Assembly (NCBI GenBank): GCA_949126835.1
Contig: OX421502.1
Span: 36,419,789-36,483,788 of the forward strand
Direction: 5' to 3'
DNA length: 64,000 bases
Source of the DNA: Anisus vortex
Lineage: Eukaryota > Mollusca > Gastropoda > Planorbidae
Under the pieces are notes generated by a model. It was not told where the DNA came from, ran no database searches, and was given only the letters and a program-made list of their open reading frames with translations. Each line of letters opens with the position of its first letter. The stretch's first letter is position 1. The position numbers and the translations under genes were made by a program. Shown here one piece after another: positions 12,601 through 22,817 of this stretch.

Positions 12601-15600
12601 GAATAGAAAGAGATCATTCTTTACGGTGAATTCAAGTTGGCAACTATTCAGATTTTTCAATGAAGCGTATCTTTCCAAAAGTCTGGCTTGACTTCCTCGT
12701 TGAGTGCAAATAGCTTTGTTGGAAATGTAGCCTATTTCTTGTAGGTACAGCCAACATCTTAGCGACAGTAGACACACACACAAGAACCATTAACAGACGA
12801 TCTTTTATTTCTTTTTACCATTAACGGTAGGACTGTCAAGAACTTTACAATTACGAGCATTTCATGCGTAAAATAAAGAGTACCACTCTGACGATTTTAC
12901 AAGTGTATGTGTGTGTGTGTGTATAATCATCATTGGTGTGTATCACTATAATAAGTTATAGTTTTGTCAATAAATATGTAGGATTGGCAGTTTCTAGAAT
13001 AGACGCTATATTTTTTTTAAACCAAAGTGATTTGGGGGTGCGGGGGGTGTGAAGGAAAGAGACACGCCAGAATTCCACACTGCACACAGTGCGCCCACCG
13101 GTTTTCGTAAATGTCGACACTGGCTTTGCGTCGCAATCCAGTGGTACTCCACCGCTCCGGCTTATCTGTCGGGAACATAGTTTACACCGAGCCATCGTTA
13201 AAGAAGTTTTTTCAAAGATGAGCCGAAAAGTAAAAAGATTCTTGTTAATTGTAACTGTAACTTAACATTTGCTTTGATGTTGTTTTTATCGCAAGCCATA
13301 GTTGGTATTTATAAAAAAAAGAAACACAATATCTAAGACTAAATAGTGTTAGCAAGGCATTTCAAGAATTGTTTTGTGCGAATCCAACATTATACATAAA
13401 AAAAATATTTCCATCAGAACAAAAAAAAAGGTGTGCTACCAACAAACCGAAATCCGGTTTTGAAAATCAAAACCGGTTTTAGGTTTCAAAACCGGAATCC
13501 GGTGTTCCGGTTTTCGTTTAACATCCCTAATCTAAACGTAACCGGGGTGGGTGAGGTGGGGTGGGGGTGTCCTAGTACAAAGTCGTTGCAGAACCTTCTT
13601 TTATTGATGCCCTGAATAGCGCAGAAGGGGGTGCTAATCTTTAAACTAAGCTGTTTAATTTGGACAATAAGGCTAAGTCGATTAAGTACTTATATCAACT
13701 TAAGGGATTCCAATTCAATCAATAAATTGATTTTGTTTACAGAAACTCTCTGCCTTATCTTCTTATCTTATTTGTCCATGAATAGTTTTCGAGATTTTGT
13801 TACAACGTGTAGATCAGGCGCCGTTTCAAAAGCACCAAAGTATTGTCTCGAGGATGGGGCGTTGGATTGTCGCCGTGAATATGACGGGTTCGAGCCCGGA
13901 TGCTAGCCGGGCCAGTTTTTTTTTTCATGCTTTTTTTTTATTAGAGGGTGGTGTGTTTCGTGTCTACCCATGTCTAATAAGTCATCTAGCGGATCGTTAC
14001 ACTTTCATTAAAGACTTTTATAGTTCGAATCCATGAAATTTTACAGGGTACAGCGGATTTCCTAGTCCACCCAGGTTCCGGCATTTGCCTGACATAAAAA
14101 GGCTGAGGGGGGGGGGGGGGGGGGGGGAGAGTAAAGGTAATTGGGCATTGATCTGAGCTTGTCACACAATCCCCCAATGTAAGCCAGAAACTGGTGCACG
14201 CTGCTTCAGAGCCCCCTATATGTGAATCAAAATGTTGTAATATGTATGATTATCTACCTCCATTATCAAAAGGAATATAAAATTTGATCTGCATAAAAGA
14301 ATGAATTCTGCAGCATAATATTAAAGGCTTAACTAACTTCAACATGTAGTGATTTCTTAACCTACACCTGTCCTGGATTACCCTCTCCCATGGTATCGTC
14401 CCTGACTACAAAGACGGAAAAGTCTTATCTATTGTCCCGTAAATGATAAGAAGTAATACAAATAAAATACTTCTTATCGTTAAGATAGTTACACACACAA
14501 ACAAGAAAACCATAAAAACACAGTTTTTATCATACTCCCTTTATTTTCAAACTAAGTTTACCATCATGTAATTAAATGATTGATTGACTACTGGAAATGA
14601 AACATATGTATTTAGCGTATTTACGTATCTCGTTCTACTAAAATTTAATAATAATAAAAAAAAGTGGAGATGGCGGGTGTAGAACCTGCGATACCCCGGT
14701 TGACAGTCATAACCACTAGACCACGAAAACTTTGTACAAACTTACAACAAATAGTATATAAGTATATTCGAAAAGTTTATTTACTACCATCTCTTCCGGT
14801 TGAGGCAGCCATGTTTTACGTATAATATTATCTACGATTCGTAAATTGGTCGAAAGATTTCGTGACTATTCCAAAGGCTATGATGCTGAAAATTTGATAG
14901 AATGTATTGTTAGTCGGGACAAGTCTGCTGCCCACGTTTCAGCTCGTTTGGACGAACGGAAGTGGTCGAAACATTGATGCAAAGTTTTGCTAACTACCAG
15001 GCAACCAAGCAAGCAAGCAAGCAAGCAAGCAGACAGACAGAAAATACTAGTTAATATAAAGGGAGTAAAAAAAAATGCAATGATTTCTATTCTTTCCATG
15101 TAGAAGCGTCAATATGGTTAAAGAGCACATATGTAGGCCTATAGACATATACAATGAACAACACAGAAAAACAACACTTAATCTCTTGAACAAAATACCA
15201 ATAGACTTCATCCGCATAACGTAAAGCTGTTACTACAACGTACAGCAATCGCCACACGGTACAGCAATCGCCACACGGTACAGCAATCGCCTCACGGTAC
15301 AGCAATCGCCACACGTACAGCAATCGCCACACGGTACAGCAATCGCCACACCGTACAGCAATCGCCACACTGTACAGCAATCGCCACACGGTACAGCAAT
15401 CGCCACACTGTACAGCAATCGCCACACTGTACAGCAATCGCCACACCGTACAGCAATTGCCACACGGTACAGCAATCGCCACACGGTACAGCAATCGCCA
15501 CACGGTACAGCAATCGCCACACGGTACAGCAATCGCCACACGGTACAGTATTTACCACAACATTCAGCCTTTACCACAGTGCACAACATTTACCTCACCA

Positions 15601-16059
15601 TTTACACACCGTCAAGCATTCGCCACACACACTGTAAAGCAATTGTCACACCGTACAGGCTATGCCACACCGTACAGGATTAGCCTCATAGAGAAGCATT
15701 TTTGCCACACCGCACATCATTTGCATCCGTTGTAACAGTATTAGCCACACCGTACATCATTAGCCACATCGTAAAGCATTAATTTGCCACACCGCAAAGC
15801 ATATTTGCCAAATCGTACATCATTTGCCACCTTTTGTAGCATCAGCCACACTTTACATCGTGTGTCACCATGTACACTATTTGTCAGACCGCACAGCATT
15901 TATCACAGCATTTATCGCACCGTACAACCGTTGCCGTACTGTAGCAATAGGTAATAATATCCTACCTTCTTTGACCAGGAAAATCTTTATCTGCATCCAC
16001 ACGGTGACAGTAGAGAAAATGACCAAGATGAATATCAGAGTTCTGTTCACACATTTCAT
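6548..16059 (-). CDS. MGAT4-family alpha-1,3-mannosyl-glycoprotein 4-beta-N-acetylglucosaminyltransferase, 5' part of gene
   Basis: Enzymes of this family add a beta-1,4-linked GlcNAc branch to the alpha-1,3 mannose arm of N-glycans in the Golgi. They are type II membrane proteins with a short cytosolic tail, a signal anchor, a stem and a luminal catalytic domain. Exons proposed on the minus strand are 15966-16059, 9071-9200, 8303-8430, 7316-7449, 7069-7118 and 6548-6661. All junction phases agree (1, 2, 1, 0, 2, 2). Family hallmarks that I see are NRTGVALVIGVPT, SYLDETLRSLF, LIIVFIAE and YSGLLEVIAPTAKYYPDLE ending in DKERVK, in the family's order and spacing. The remaining catalytic exons must lie left of the window or were missed. 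The large introns hold minisatellites, SINEs and a LINE tail. MGAT4A, B and C paralogues cannot be told apart here. The family call is firm; the exon 1-2-3 connection is inferred from phase. Confidence 0.85.
6905..6945 (+). mobile_element. 3' end fragment of the tRNA-derived SINE
   Basis: ATGATCAGTTTGGTCCGAAG and GGTACTTTACTT match SINE 3' ends. Confidence 0.65.
7069..7118 (-). CDS. MGAT4-like exon 5 (50 bases)
   Basis: This short exon runs from a GCTAACAG acceptor to a GTAAGTAT donor. It encodes PWDMAFLREVTLRLQL and the first two bases of an Asn codon. It links IAE of exon 4 with YPVELYSGLLE of exon 6, filling the helix that follows the FIAE strand in family members. Only this frame keeps both junctions in phase. 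Confidence 0.8.
7316..7449 (-). CDS. MGAT4-like exon 4: catalytic domain start
   Basis: This 134-base exon runs from a CCCCTTAG acceptor to a GTAAGTAG donor. It encodes ALVIGVPTINRGNISYLDE, TLRSLFSNLPTRDASQ and LIIVFIAE. This matches the first conserved strand-helix-strand of MGAT4 enzymes (VMGIPTV, SYL.TL.SL, VI.FIAE). There are no stops or frameshifts. Confidence 0.9.
7488..7622 (+). mobile_element. Interspersed repeat ending in GGATCAATAAAG(C/A)AATCTTATCTT
   Basis: Ends CCATTTATTTGGATCAATAA then a (CTTAT)n tail. Relatives lie at 36755-36918 and, inverted, 37679-37840. Tail and polyadenylation-like AATAAA suggest a LINE or SINE 3' end. Confidence 0.6.
7859..8093 (-). mobile_element. tRNA-derived SINE, 5' truncated
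   Basis: Main SINE family of the window. The minus strand has a box B (GGTTCGAATCCTGATGG), then CCCAGGTCTGATGGGTACCT, GGCATTGTGCTGGCC and a 3' end TGATCAGTTTGGTCC. The tRNA-like 5' end is missing. Confidence 0.8.
8303..8430 (-). CDS. MGAT4-like exon 3: end of stem and start of catalytic domain
   Basis: This 128-base exon runs from a CCCTAG acceptor to a GTAAAA donor. It encodes the acidic block SDVDIDDIELPGAHTYLPHL, then EYLRPAIKLSRNRTG. The elements LPHL, LRPA and the (N/G)RTG turn directly before the catalytic core are typical of MGAT4 proteins. NRT is a glycosylation sequon. It joins the next exon through a split valine codon. Confidence 0.85.
9071..9200 (-). CDS. MGAT4-like exon 2: stem region, duplicated motif; alternative read-through to a stop at 8953
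   Basis: The acceptor ACATTGACAG precedes TTGCAGAG. In frame the exon encodes VAEISPPAKNTS, then a segment containing SDVDIGDIELPGAHIYPPH. A GTCAGT donor after CACAA, weaker than consensus, ends the exon in phase 2, exactly what exon 3 needs. If that donor is not used, the frame stays open through a charged segment (QEKEELDKFKEEINRLG) to a TAA at 8953-8955, giving a short anchor-plus-stem protein. The 57 bases at 9073-9129 are about 91% identical to 8364-8420 in exon 3, so the two exons share a duplicated block. The sequon NTS is present. Confidence 0.55.
9456..9615 (+). mobile_element. tRNA-like SINE (third family)
   Basis: GCGGTTAGTTCACAGGACTG (box A), GTCGCGGGTTCTATAGC (box B), then TTCTATCTAGAAGGAACGTC. 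Close relative at 54492-54620. Confidence 0.65.
9616..11544. other. Intron sequence, little recognised
   Basis: Within the long first intron of the MGAT4-like gene. It contains poly-C near 10041, a GATA microsatellite near 10963 and a possible hAT fragment (10320). No convincing exon. Confidence 0.5.
10320..10400. mobile_element. Probable hAT MITE fragment
   Basis: GCGGGCTACAAAAATCCACT, GGGCCGCAAGCGGCCCGTGG and TTGAGACCACTGG resemble a hAT terminus. The other end is not found. Confidence 0.4.
11545..12410. repeat. 34-bp minisatellite
   Basis: About 25 copies of a unit containing CCCACCTGATGGTGAATATT. Several units carry an extra TATAGAGT insertion. It lies in the large first intron of the MGAT4-like gene. 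Confidence 0.95.
12411..13234. other. Intron sequence, nothing recognised
   Basis: Open frames on both strands at 12415-12783 are unsupported by codon pattern or family. A (GT)n microsatellite lies near 12907-12922. Confidence 0.45.
13235..13532. mobile_element. Partial element of the TAGGGATGTTAAA family
   Basis: It ends CCGGTTTTCGTTTAACATCCCTA, here counted as the family terminus, preceded by AACCGG repeats. It is inverted relative to 56592-56890. The other terminus is missing. Confidence 0.6.
13805..13915 (+). mobile_element. tRNA-like fragment with box B
   Basis: ATGACGGGTTCGAGCCCGGA is an intact T-arm-like box B followed by GCCGGGCC and a T run. The upstream arm does not form a tRNA. 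Possibly a SINE fragment. Confidence 0.4.
14128..14215 (+). mobile_element. Fragment of the tRNA-derived SINE after a G22 run
   Basis: GAGTAAAGGTAATTGGGCAT and AAACTGGTGCACGCTGCTTC match the SINE body. The preceding G run (about 14107-14128) is a mononucleotide repeat. Confidence 0.65.
14655..14740 (-). mobile_element. tRNA-like SINE head (second SINE family)
   Basis: The minus strand has TCGTGGTCTAGTGGTTATGA (box A) and CGCAGGTTCTACACC (box B). It lacks a proper acceptor stem and anticodon arm, so it is not a tRNA gene. Relative at 37970-38065. Confidence 0.6.
15239..15930. repeat. 19-bp minisatellite, degenerate on its right side
   Basis: About 16 nearly perfect copies of ACAGCAATCGCCACACGGT lie at 15239-15550. 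Progressively diverged copies (GCCACACCGTACA motifs) continue to about 15930, ending close to MGAT4-like exon 1. The unit length is not a multiple of three, so all three minus frames stay open; these are not genes. Confidence 0.93.
15966..16059 (-). CDS. MGAT4-like exon 1: cytosolic tail and signal anchor
   Basis: The ATG lies at 16057-16059. The exon encodes 31 residues plus one base: a short basic tail (MKCVNR), a hydrophobic stretch of about 16 residues (TLIFILVIFSTVTVWM) and the start of the stem (QIKIFLVKE). It ends at a GTAGGA donor. A short tail followed by one anchor is the expected start of a type II Golgi glycosyltransferase. It ends in phase 1, matching the acceptor at 9200. It lies 6.8 kb upstream of the next exon, so membership of this gene is inferred from topology, strand and phase. 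Any 5' untranslated exon is not identified. Confidence 0.65.
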
Positions 16060-16424
16060 TCTATATTGTGTACTCAGAGTCCCCTAGTACGTCTTCAAAT
16101 CCAGAGACCGCGCCTACAAGATACAAGGAATGGGATTTGTATAGTGTAAAAGTTTAAAGAAAACGTTTAATACAATTTAAAAACAAAAAAAAACGTTACA
16201 CACAAGCAGAGAACTATTCAACTATTGTATTCAAGAACTTGAAATAATCGATGAATTACAGCCCGCGATTTGCTAAAAGATACAACTACCCGCATACAGT
16301 TCAAACAGCGGTAATCTCTATCGCAAACACGAAGTGCCTAGTACTACTCTAGAGATGTTCCGATCATGCTCGATAATGTTAAAAAAAGCAGATGGTTGGC
16401 AACTGAGTCGATGCAGCTTATCTT

Positions 16425-16510
16425 ATCTTATACATTACAGACGCTCCTTCTATAAAGAAGATTATTGCGTCCTACGCTCATCCGTGGTCCGAGTCTAGTC
16501 AGCTGTTATT
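16425..16510 (-). mobile_element. LINE tail fragment (second family), inverted
   Basis: CTTATCTTATCTTATAC followed by CTTCTATAAAGAAGATTATT and GCGTCCTACGCTCATCCG, the inverse of the 18000-18170 tail. Confidence 0.6.
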
Positions 16511-16599
16511 AAATGTCGTACAAGAACGTTCTTATGATTGTGTGGAAAGTTTTTGTTCCTGGTAAAAACGAAAAGAGATGAAAGATTATGAGGCTAGAA

Positions 16600-16985
16600 T
16601 AGAAATGTTAAGAATTCTTCTCGGTTCGTCTCTTCCAGGCCGTAGAACAACCATATACATCAACGCAACATCAACATCCTCTAACAGGAGACGACTGGCC
16701 ACACCTTACCAGATATGAGCAGACCACCATACTCCAGCTCAGGACAGAGCACACAACAGACTGTTAGACCAGCAGCACCGAATCGGCCTAAGTCACCCCT
16801 GTGGAACTGGACTCCAGAATGCAAAGCACAGTTCTGAAATGGTGTCCACTCCACAGTGAGGCCCGTAACCTGGCCTGGCCTCAGGGAGCCACCATGTAGG
16901 AAAAAGCTTGTTCTTACAAACTACAGTTCGGTTCGTCAGAGAAACAGGACTGCCAGTCTGACACAGCAAAGGAAAGCAACATGGA
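16600..16985 (+). mobile_element. Degraded LINE 3' coding fragment
   Basis: The plus frame reads RRLDWPHLTRYEQTTILQLR then TEHTQQ, resembling the L.R.EQT...RLRTGH segment after RNase H in LINE ORF2 proteins. Stops interrupt it near 16835. Weak but in the expected order. Confidence 0.6.
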
Positions 16986-17351
16986 ACGCCGAAGAAAAAA
17001 AAAGAATTAACGACCTGGGGTGATTAACAGAATTATAGAGCCTCGGGGGAAAGCTTCTACAAGGGGAATATTTTCTCAAAGCCATGGCAATGATGGAAAT
17101 GTGTAATCTCTAAACGGAAATGGGCTCTGGAAACTTTCCCGACTATCTGTTACGGCTCTAACAGATAGAAATTCTGAAGAGAGTAACCTAACTATTAGAA
17201 GCTGGCGTGAAGCCCAGAAAGTTAACCACTCTTTGGAATGGAAGGGAAGCGAGGGGAAAAACTAGACGAAACCTCAACCAGAGTGTTATTTGCCTTAGAT
17301 TCTGATATAGATAACCTATACTATGTTCTGTTACAAGTCTATTGTAATAAG

Positions 17352-17630
17352 TAAAAGTAAAGTACCCGGCGAACCAAATTGATCCATAGGTCCGGTGAAG
17401 CAGCGTTAACCAGTTTCTGTCGCCACGGCTTACTAGGTGATTGTGTGACCACCACTATGCAGAGCAGCCTTTTATTTACCCCAACTAAGGTCAGGTACCC
17501 ATCAGAGCTGGGTAGACTCAGGGACACCCTTCAGACCCGCTAAAAAATCCTAGCCTGCATCAGTATTCGAACCCGGTAACTTCGCTACGCCAGCCAAACG
17601 CGCTGCCGCACGGCCACCGAGTGGCTGTGT
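17352..17630 (-). mobile_element. tRNA-derived SINE
   Basis: Near-complete copy. On the minus strand box A (GTGGCCGTGCGGCAGCGCG) and box B (GGGTTCGAATACTGATG) are followed by the family body. Confidence 0.82.
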
Positions 17631-18000
17631 TTTTGTGGTTACTTTTTCACTCGACTATTTCCCAAGTTTGATAGAGCTAAAACAAAATATATTATGCAAA
17701 TCTCGCTTTTTTTTTCTGGTGCCACTAACGAATGAGCATTAATTTAACGTGTTTATTCGCATAAAGATTTGTCTAAGTCAGGTATGCAGAAGGACAAACG
17801 TTACATTTGGAGATCAACTAAAAAAAAAAATACCGGTACCATTTCTTTTGTAAATTTTGCTTTTTCATTCAATAGGGAGAACATTACAAAAAAAAAAAAA
17901 GATAGCCAAACACACGTAAAATATAAGCTACCCTAATATGTAGGAAAATAAAAAACAATATGTTTTATATATCTATCTGTCCATCCATCCGAGTGGAATC
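17631..18000. other. Nothing recognised
   Basis: AT-rich with A and T runs; a TACCGGTACC palindrome at about 17832. No gene. Confidence 0.5.
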
Positions 18001-18170
18001 CGGGCATGGAATGGGTTGCCTGAACAAACCAGGAAAATCATTGGCTTAACACCATTTAAAACATTAATAAAGATGCAAAACTAGACTTGGACCACAGATG
18101 AGCGTAGGACGCAATAATCTTTTTTATAGAAGGAGCGTTTGTAATATATAAGATAACTTTAAGATAAGAA
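18000..18170 (+). mobile_element. LINE 3' end fragment (second family)
   Basis: AWNGLPEQTRKIIGLTPFKT then LIKMQN and a stop, followed by GATGAGCGTAGGACGCAATA and the AGAAGGAGCGT tail. Relatives lie at 31300-31450 and, inverted, 16425-16510 and 48959-49110. Confidence 0.7.
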
Positions 18171-18887
18171 GAGGATCTATCTATCTCTATATATATCATA
18201 TATTATATAAGCTAAATTGTTATCAGTATTATATCATTAACAAACGTGTTTAAAATCGCCCACATCTCAGTAATTACAATGTTATAATTAGCTATATAAA
18301 TTTCAACGGTAAAAATACGAGCCCAACATAGCAGACAAAGTTTTAAAGTTATGTGACTTTCTTTGGTAAAGATATGAGCCCTATCTATGTAATGTAATAT
18401 ATTCAGGGATCATAACTCAACAGTTTATTAAAAACATTGACTTACATCATTCACTCGCTGTGTAAAATGAGCTGAGAATAAACACAATTCCAACAAAACG
18501 GTAACTAGACCAACCAGCAACAGTAGTTTGTACCAAAGTCGATACTAGGTGAACCCAAAAGTGCTGATCCGTGTAGATATTACAGAAGCACACTAAATAT
18601 AACAAAGAATGACCGCTGGAGTGGAACGACTCGTGACAAACGACCCGATTTCAGGACATAGTTTTTCAATGGGACTGTTAAGCGGCCTAAACATAAGAAG
18701 GAAACCAAATGCAACAGCCGGAAGAAGATTTCTATGTGCATTCCCACCCGTCCCTTATGAGTGTAGTCTTTGTCTTGAGTATTTAGACTTAGCGGAGTTG
18801 GGAGAAGGGGGGGGGGAGGTAAGATGGAAGATATTTCAATGTTTTGTTTATGTTGAAATATTTTCTTTTATTGCTCATGTATATAAT

Positions 18888-19427
18888 CAGGGCCGGATTT
18901 AGATGAAAAGAGGCCCTAGGCTATTCCACTTATGAGGCCCTTTCACCTCCGATTTTTTAGTTTGTAAATTACATGAGAGATAATAAAATACACCATTACT
19001 GTGATACATATCAATATGTCAAATAAAACATGTTGTAATTGGTACTAACCTTTATAAAAAAAAATGTGGCAGGGATCATAAATTTTAAAAAAAGTCGAGA
19101 ACAATTAGACTATTAAAATATTTTTTCTCAGCACCATATTATTATATAATAGGCTACTTGTAACAATAACTTATCAAACATAACACACAACATTTACAAA
19201 GAAACAAACGCGTTGATCTTATTCTTACCCAATACATTTTTAGGCCTATATTTGTTTATTAGTCATATATGCGTAGAATTTCTCCTTATTTTCGGACCAG
19301 TGTTTTTAGTGTTCACTGTTTTTAGAATGGTGTAATTTTAATTTTGCTAACTGTTTGAATGCAAGCCCCTCTTGATCTTGAGGCCCTAGGCTGAAACCTA
19401 GTTAGCCTATAGGAAAATCCGACCCTG
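18888..19427. mobile_element. hAT-type non-autonomous element, 540 bp
   Basis: Ends CAGGGCCGGATTTAG and AAATCCGACCCTG are flanked by a perfect 8-bp duplication TATATAAT (18880-18887 and 19428-19435). It contains GAGGCCCTAGGCT segments near both ends and no open frame of note. Confidence 0.9.
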
Positions 19428-19574
19428 TATATAATAATTGCCGGTAGATCTGAATGTAGTGTGCTGAGTTCACTAAGATAAATATGTTCAAATCATTATC
19501 ACACGTCATCGACCTCTTACAACACAAAATGCACAAGAATTTTTTTTTTAGTTCAGTCCCTAGCCTTTCCACCG

Positions 19575-19900
19575 TAAATATTTTAGAACATATCCCTTCA
19601 GCCATAATATTTTAGAAAATATCCCTTCAGCCATAATATTTTAGAACATATCCTTTCAGCCATAATATTTTAGAACATATCCTTTCAGCCATAATATTTT
19701 ACAACATATCCCTTCAGCCATAATATTTTACAACATATCCCTTCAGCCATAATATTTTACAACATATCCCTTCAGCCATAATATTTTACAACATATCCCT
19801 TCAGCCATAATATTTTACAACATATCCCTTCAGCCAAAATATTTTTAGAAAATATCCCTTCAGCCATAATATTTTAGAACATATCCTTTCAGCCATAATG
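19575..19900. repeat. 29-bp minisatellite
   Basis: About eleven copies of a unit with CCATAATATTTTA and ATATCCCTTCAG. Confidence 0.93.
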
Positions 19901-19915
19901 ATCTACTGCATGGTG

Positions 19916-20330
19916 TCAGCAGCCTTTTGATAGTAGTGTGCCAAAGAAGACTTGGCACACAGAGCAATTTTCATTGGCCCGCAAGAGACCCGCAAAACCA
20001 TTAAATCAAATCTGTTCTAAAAGAAATTATGTGCTGTAATAAAGATGACTTTAAAGCTTTTGGCACGCTGAATGAATTTGAAATCCTACTTGGGCACACT
20101 TCTCTATGGAGCAGTCTATCTCAAACACTGAGCGAATCTGGGACAAAAGAATATTTTAAAAAGAACTTAAAGACCTTTCTCTTTGGCTAGTACATCTGCC
20201 ACTGCAAATCACACCAAGAGCGCACTGAGCATGCTAATTTAATAGCATGGATAGAAGCGTTACAAGAAATGCCCATTATTATCTCATCTTGTTATCAAAA
20301 GGTTGCCGACTCCAGGGATACGGTATTCCC
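19916..20330. mobile_element. hAT-derived fragments interrupted by a LINE tail
   Basis: GTGTGCCAAAGAAGACTTGG, TTGGCACGCTGAATGAATTT and TATCAAAAGGTTGCCGACTC match the ends of the elements at 51018-53975. Target duplications not resolved. Confidence 0.6.
20098..20290 (+). mobile_element. LINE 3' end fragment inserted in hAT-derived sequence
   Basis: WSSLSQTLSESGTKEYFKKN then LKTFLFG and a stop, plus the same tail as 1308-1555. It is flanked by hAT fragments at 19916-20095 and 20290-20325. Confidence 0.7.
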
Positions 20331-20590
20331 AAATATGTCCAACTTTCTTTTTCGGGTTAATCTATTTCGGTTCCATGTAAGCCTACTCTTATTCCAATGC
20401 ACTTGCCTTAGACACTAAATATAATATATATTATATGTATTGTTCTATTTCTATTCTAACAACAATAATAATTAACCAAAGTGATGCAAACAAAGCTTTG
20501 GGTGAAGCTCTCGGTCACCTTAGGTGGGCTTGGATTATTTAATCTGAAACCAACGAAGTCGATAGATCTATGTGATCTTCCAGGTTTTAA

Positions 20591-20663
20591 CCCTTCCCGT
20601 ACCGACCTACTTCTATCTATGCTGCCTTCAGTTCCGCTGTATACGCGCCCGGGACTGTAAGGG
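20591..20663. mobile_element. 73-bp TTAA-flanked mini-MITE
   Basis: TTAA at both sides (20587-20590 and 20664-20667) brackets CCCTTCCCGTACCGACC to GGGACTGTAAGGG. It differs from the inverted copy at 49261-49333 at a single base. Confidence 0.8.
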
Positions 20664-21119
20664 TTAATCATAACCATTCATTGCAATTGCATGCAGGGTA
20701 GTAGCGAAATTATCATTGTTGTTCCTATTTGAACTGTTGTTTTGAGTTGTTTTAATTAAACAATATATTTTTAGTTTAATGTTTCATTTTAATGTATAAT
20801 ACGCCATTCGCAGTCTCTTTTGGTATTTTCAATCATTCAAACAGTAAGAAAATACGGAGCGAACATAATTGGGTGACAGCCTGCACCTAATATTAGCTTC
20901 GCTACTTCAGAATTGATATTGGATAAGTCTAAAAAGATTTGCAGATTTAACTTCCCTATTCTTAGATCAACTTAGGTATTGGGGTCGTACATATACAGCG
21001 TCATGCATTAAAAAAATTTTTTTACCGAACACTCTTTTTTTTATTCAATTGTTTATCGCCAAACACAGACTACCATCTCTTTTAGTTGCGGTAGTCCACA
21101 ATAACATAACGACATCTTC

Positions 21120-21306
21120 ATGTCATTCATTGCGGTTGTTTGAAAAGCAGAGCAATTTTCACTGGCACGCGAAAGACCCCTAAAATGACTTTACAAGTCT
21201 CTTTCTACAAGTAAAAAGTAGAATTACTTATAGGATGTTGGCACGCAGAATAAATTAGAAATCCTACTTTGGCACTCTAATGTCAATAGGTTGCCGCCCC
21301 CTGATC
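21120..21306. mobile_element. hAT-derived fragment
   Basis: AGCAATTTTCACTGGCACGC, TTGGCACGCAGAATAAATTA and AATAGGTTGCCGCCCCCTGA belong to the same group. The left terminus is missing. Confidence 0.6.
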
Positions 21307-21382
21307 TATTACACATACACATTATATATAATTAAAAACAGACTTACTCATGTAGTGGTGCCTATTCTTTATGCATAGTTTT

Positions 21383-21600
21383 GGTTCGTATAGGGGCTAG
21401 TGAAGCAGCGTTAAACCTTTTCCGTGGTCACGGCATACAACGGGATTGTTTGGCAAGCACAGTGTCGCCCTTCTTTTTCCCCTACTAATGTCAGGTAACG
21501 GCCAGAGCTAGGCAGACTCAGGGACATTTCTGTTAACCTGTATTTGATATCGGGACGTTCAGTATGGCAATGCCCTGCCGCTAGACCACCCGGTTCCACT
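21383..21600 (-). mobile_element. tRNA-derived SINE, diverged
   Basis: A diverged copy: GGTGGTCTAGCGGCAGGGCA on the minus strand is the box A region; the body has AGCTCTGGCCGTTACCTGAC and GCTTCACTAGCCCC. Confidence 0.7.
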
Positions 21601-21739
21601 AAACTCGCTTGACAAAGCTTAGCCACAAAATTAAGCACATGTTTCCTTTTTGTTTTGTGAGATCATGTGTCGACGACCCCTTACGCGATGAAACGTGTCT
21701 CCATTGTGATGCCACTAATTCTTTTTTTTTTTTTGTAAC

Positions 21740-22045
21740 TGTAACGCAATGGTAACACCACCAATGCTATGGCAATGCCACCACTAAAATGATAACACCA
21801 TCACTGCAATGGTAATGCCACCACTAAAATGATAACACCATCACTGCAATGGTAATGCCACCACCGCAATGGTAATGCAGTCGTTGCAGTGATAATGCCA
21901 CCACTGCAATTGTAATGCCACCACTGCAATGGTAATGCAATCAATGCAATGGTAATGCCACCACTGCAATGGTAATGCCACCACTAAAATGATAACACCA
22001 TCACTGCAATGGTAATGGGATAAATGCAAAGGTAAAGCCACCATT
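21740..22045. repeat. 20-bp minisatellite
   Basis: Imperfect copies of CAATGGTAATGCCACCACTG with variants AAAATGATAACACCATCA, indicating a higher-order pattern of alternating subtypes. Confidence 0.9.
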
Positions 22046-22424
22046 TTCTAAATAAATGCATTTGACGGTGTACCACACCTCCAGTCAATGTAATTAACGT
22101 AAGTCATTGATATAGCCTACAATGGACAAGTCAAACACCCAAACATACAAACACCCAGTCCACATTGTGAGTTTACGTTTAAAAACATTATAGAAGAACA
22201 AAGAACCAAAGAATATAACTTACCGATTCTATAATCAATATCTGTACTGATTATCAAGTCAGAATACTAAGCCTATTATACAGAAAAGCTAAACAAGGCT
22301 TCACAAATTCCTTCCTTTGGAACATTATGAATAGCCTGTTAAAAATCATTAGGTGGAAAACAAAAATATTTTCATGGCAAGTCTGGGTAAACAAAAACAA
22401 AAGAAGTGTCACTTAAAGAACATT

Positions 22425-22812
22425 TAACTATGAACTACAAACATATTGTAAGCTCAGAGCACATTTAACATTGAACTACAAACATATTGTAAGCTCAGAG
22501 CACATTTAACATTGAACTACAAACATATTGTAAGCTCAGAGCACATTTAACAATTAACTACAAACATATTGTAAGCTCAGAGCACATTTAACATTGAACT
22601 ACAAACATATTGTAAGCTCAGAGCACATTTAACAATGAACTACAAAAATATTGTAAGCTCAGAGCACATTTAACATTGAACTACAAACATATTGTAAGCT
22701 TAGAGCATATTTAACAATGAACTACAAACATATTGTAAGCTCAGAGCACATTTAACATTGAACTACAAACATATTGTAAGCTCAGAGCACATTTAACATT
22801 GAACTACAAACA
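22425..22812. repeat. 42-bp minisatellite derived from an interspersed repeat
   Basis: About nine copies of a unit with TGTAAGCTCAGAGCACATTT and AACATTGAACTACAAA. The same TAAGCTCAGAGCGCATTTAA core occurs singly at 48725 and 55194 in interspersed repeats, so the array appears to have arisen by amplifying a piece of that repeat. Confidence 0.92.
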
Positions 22813-22817
22813 AGCAA

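Noticed and set aside
12415..12783. 122-codon minus-strand frame with an overlapping plus-strand frame
   Set aside because: Composition is low-complexity in part, no domain, no splice signals in context; likely chance.
15087..15589. Three overlapping minus-strand open frames rich in Cys (repeated DCCTVWRLL)
   Set aside because: They are the three frames of one 19-bp minisatellite unit; no splice context or family.
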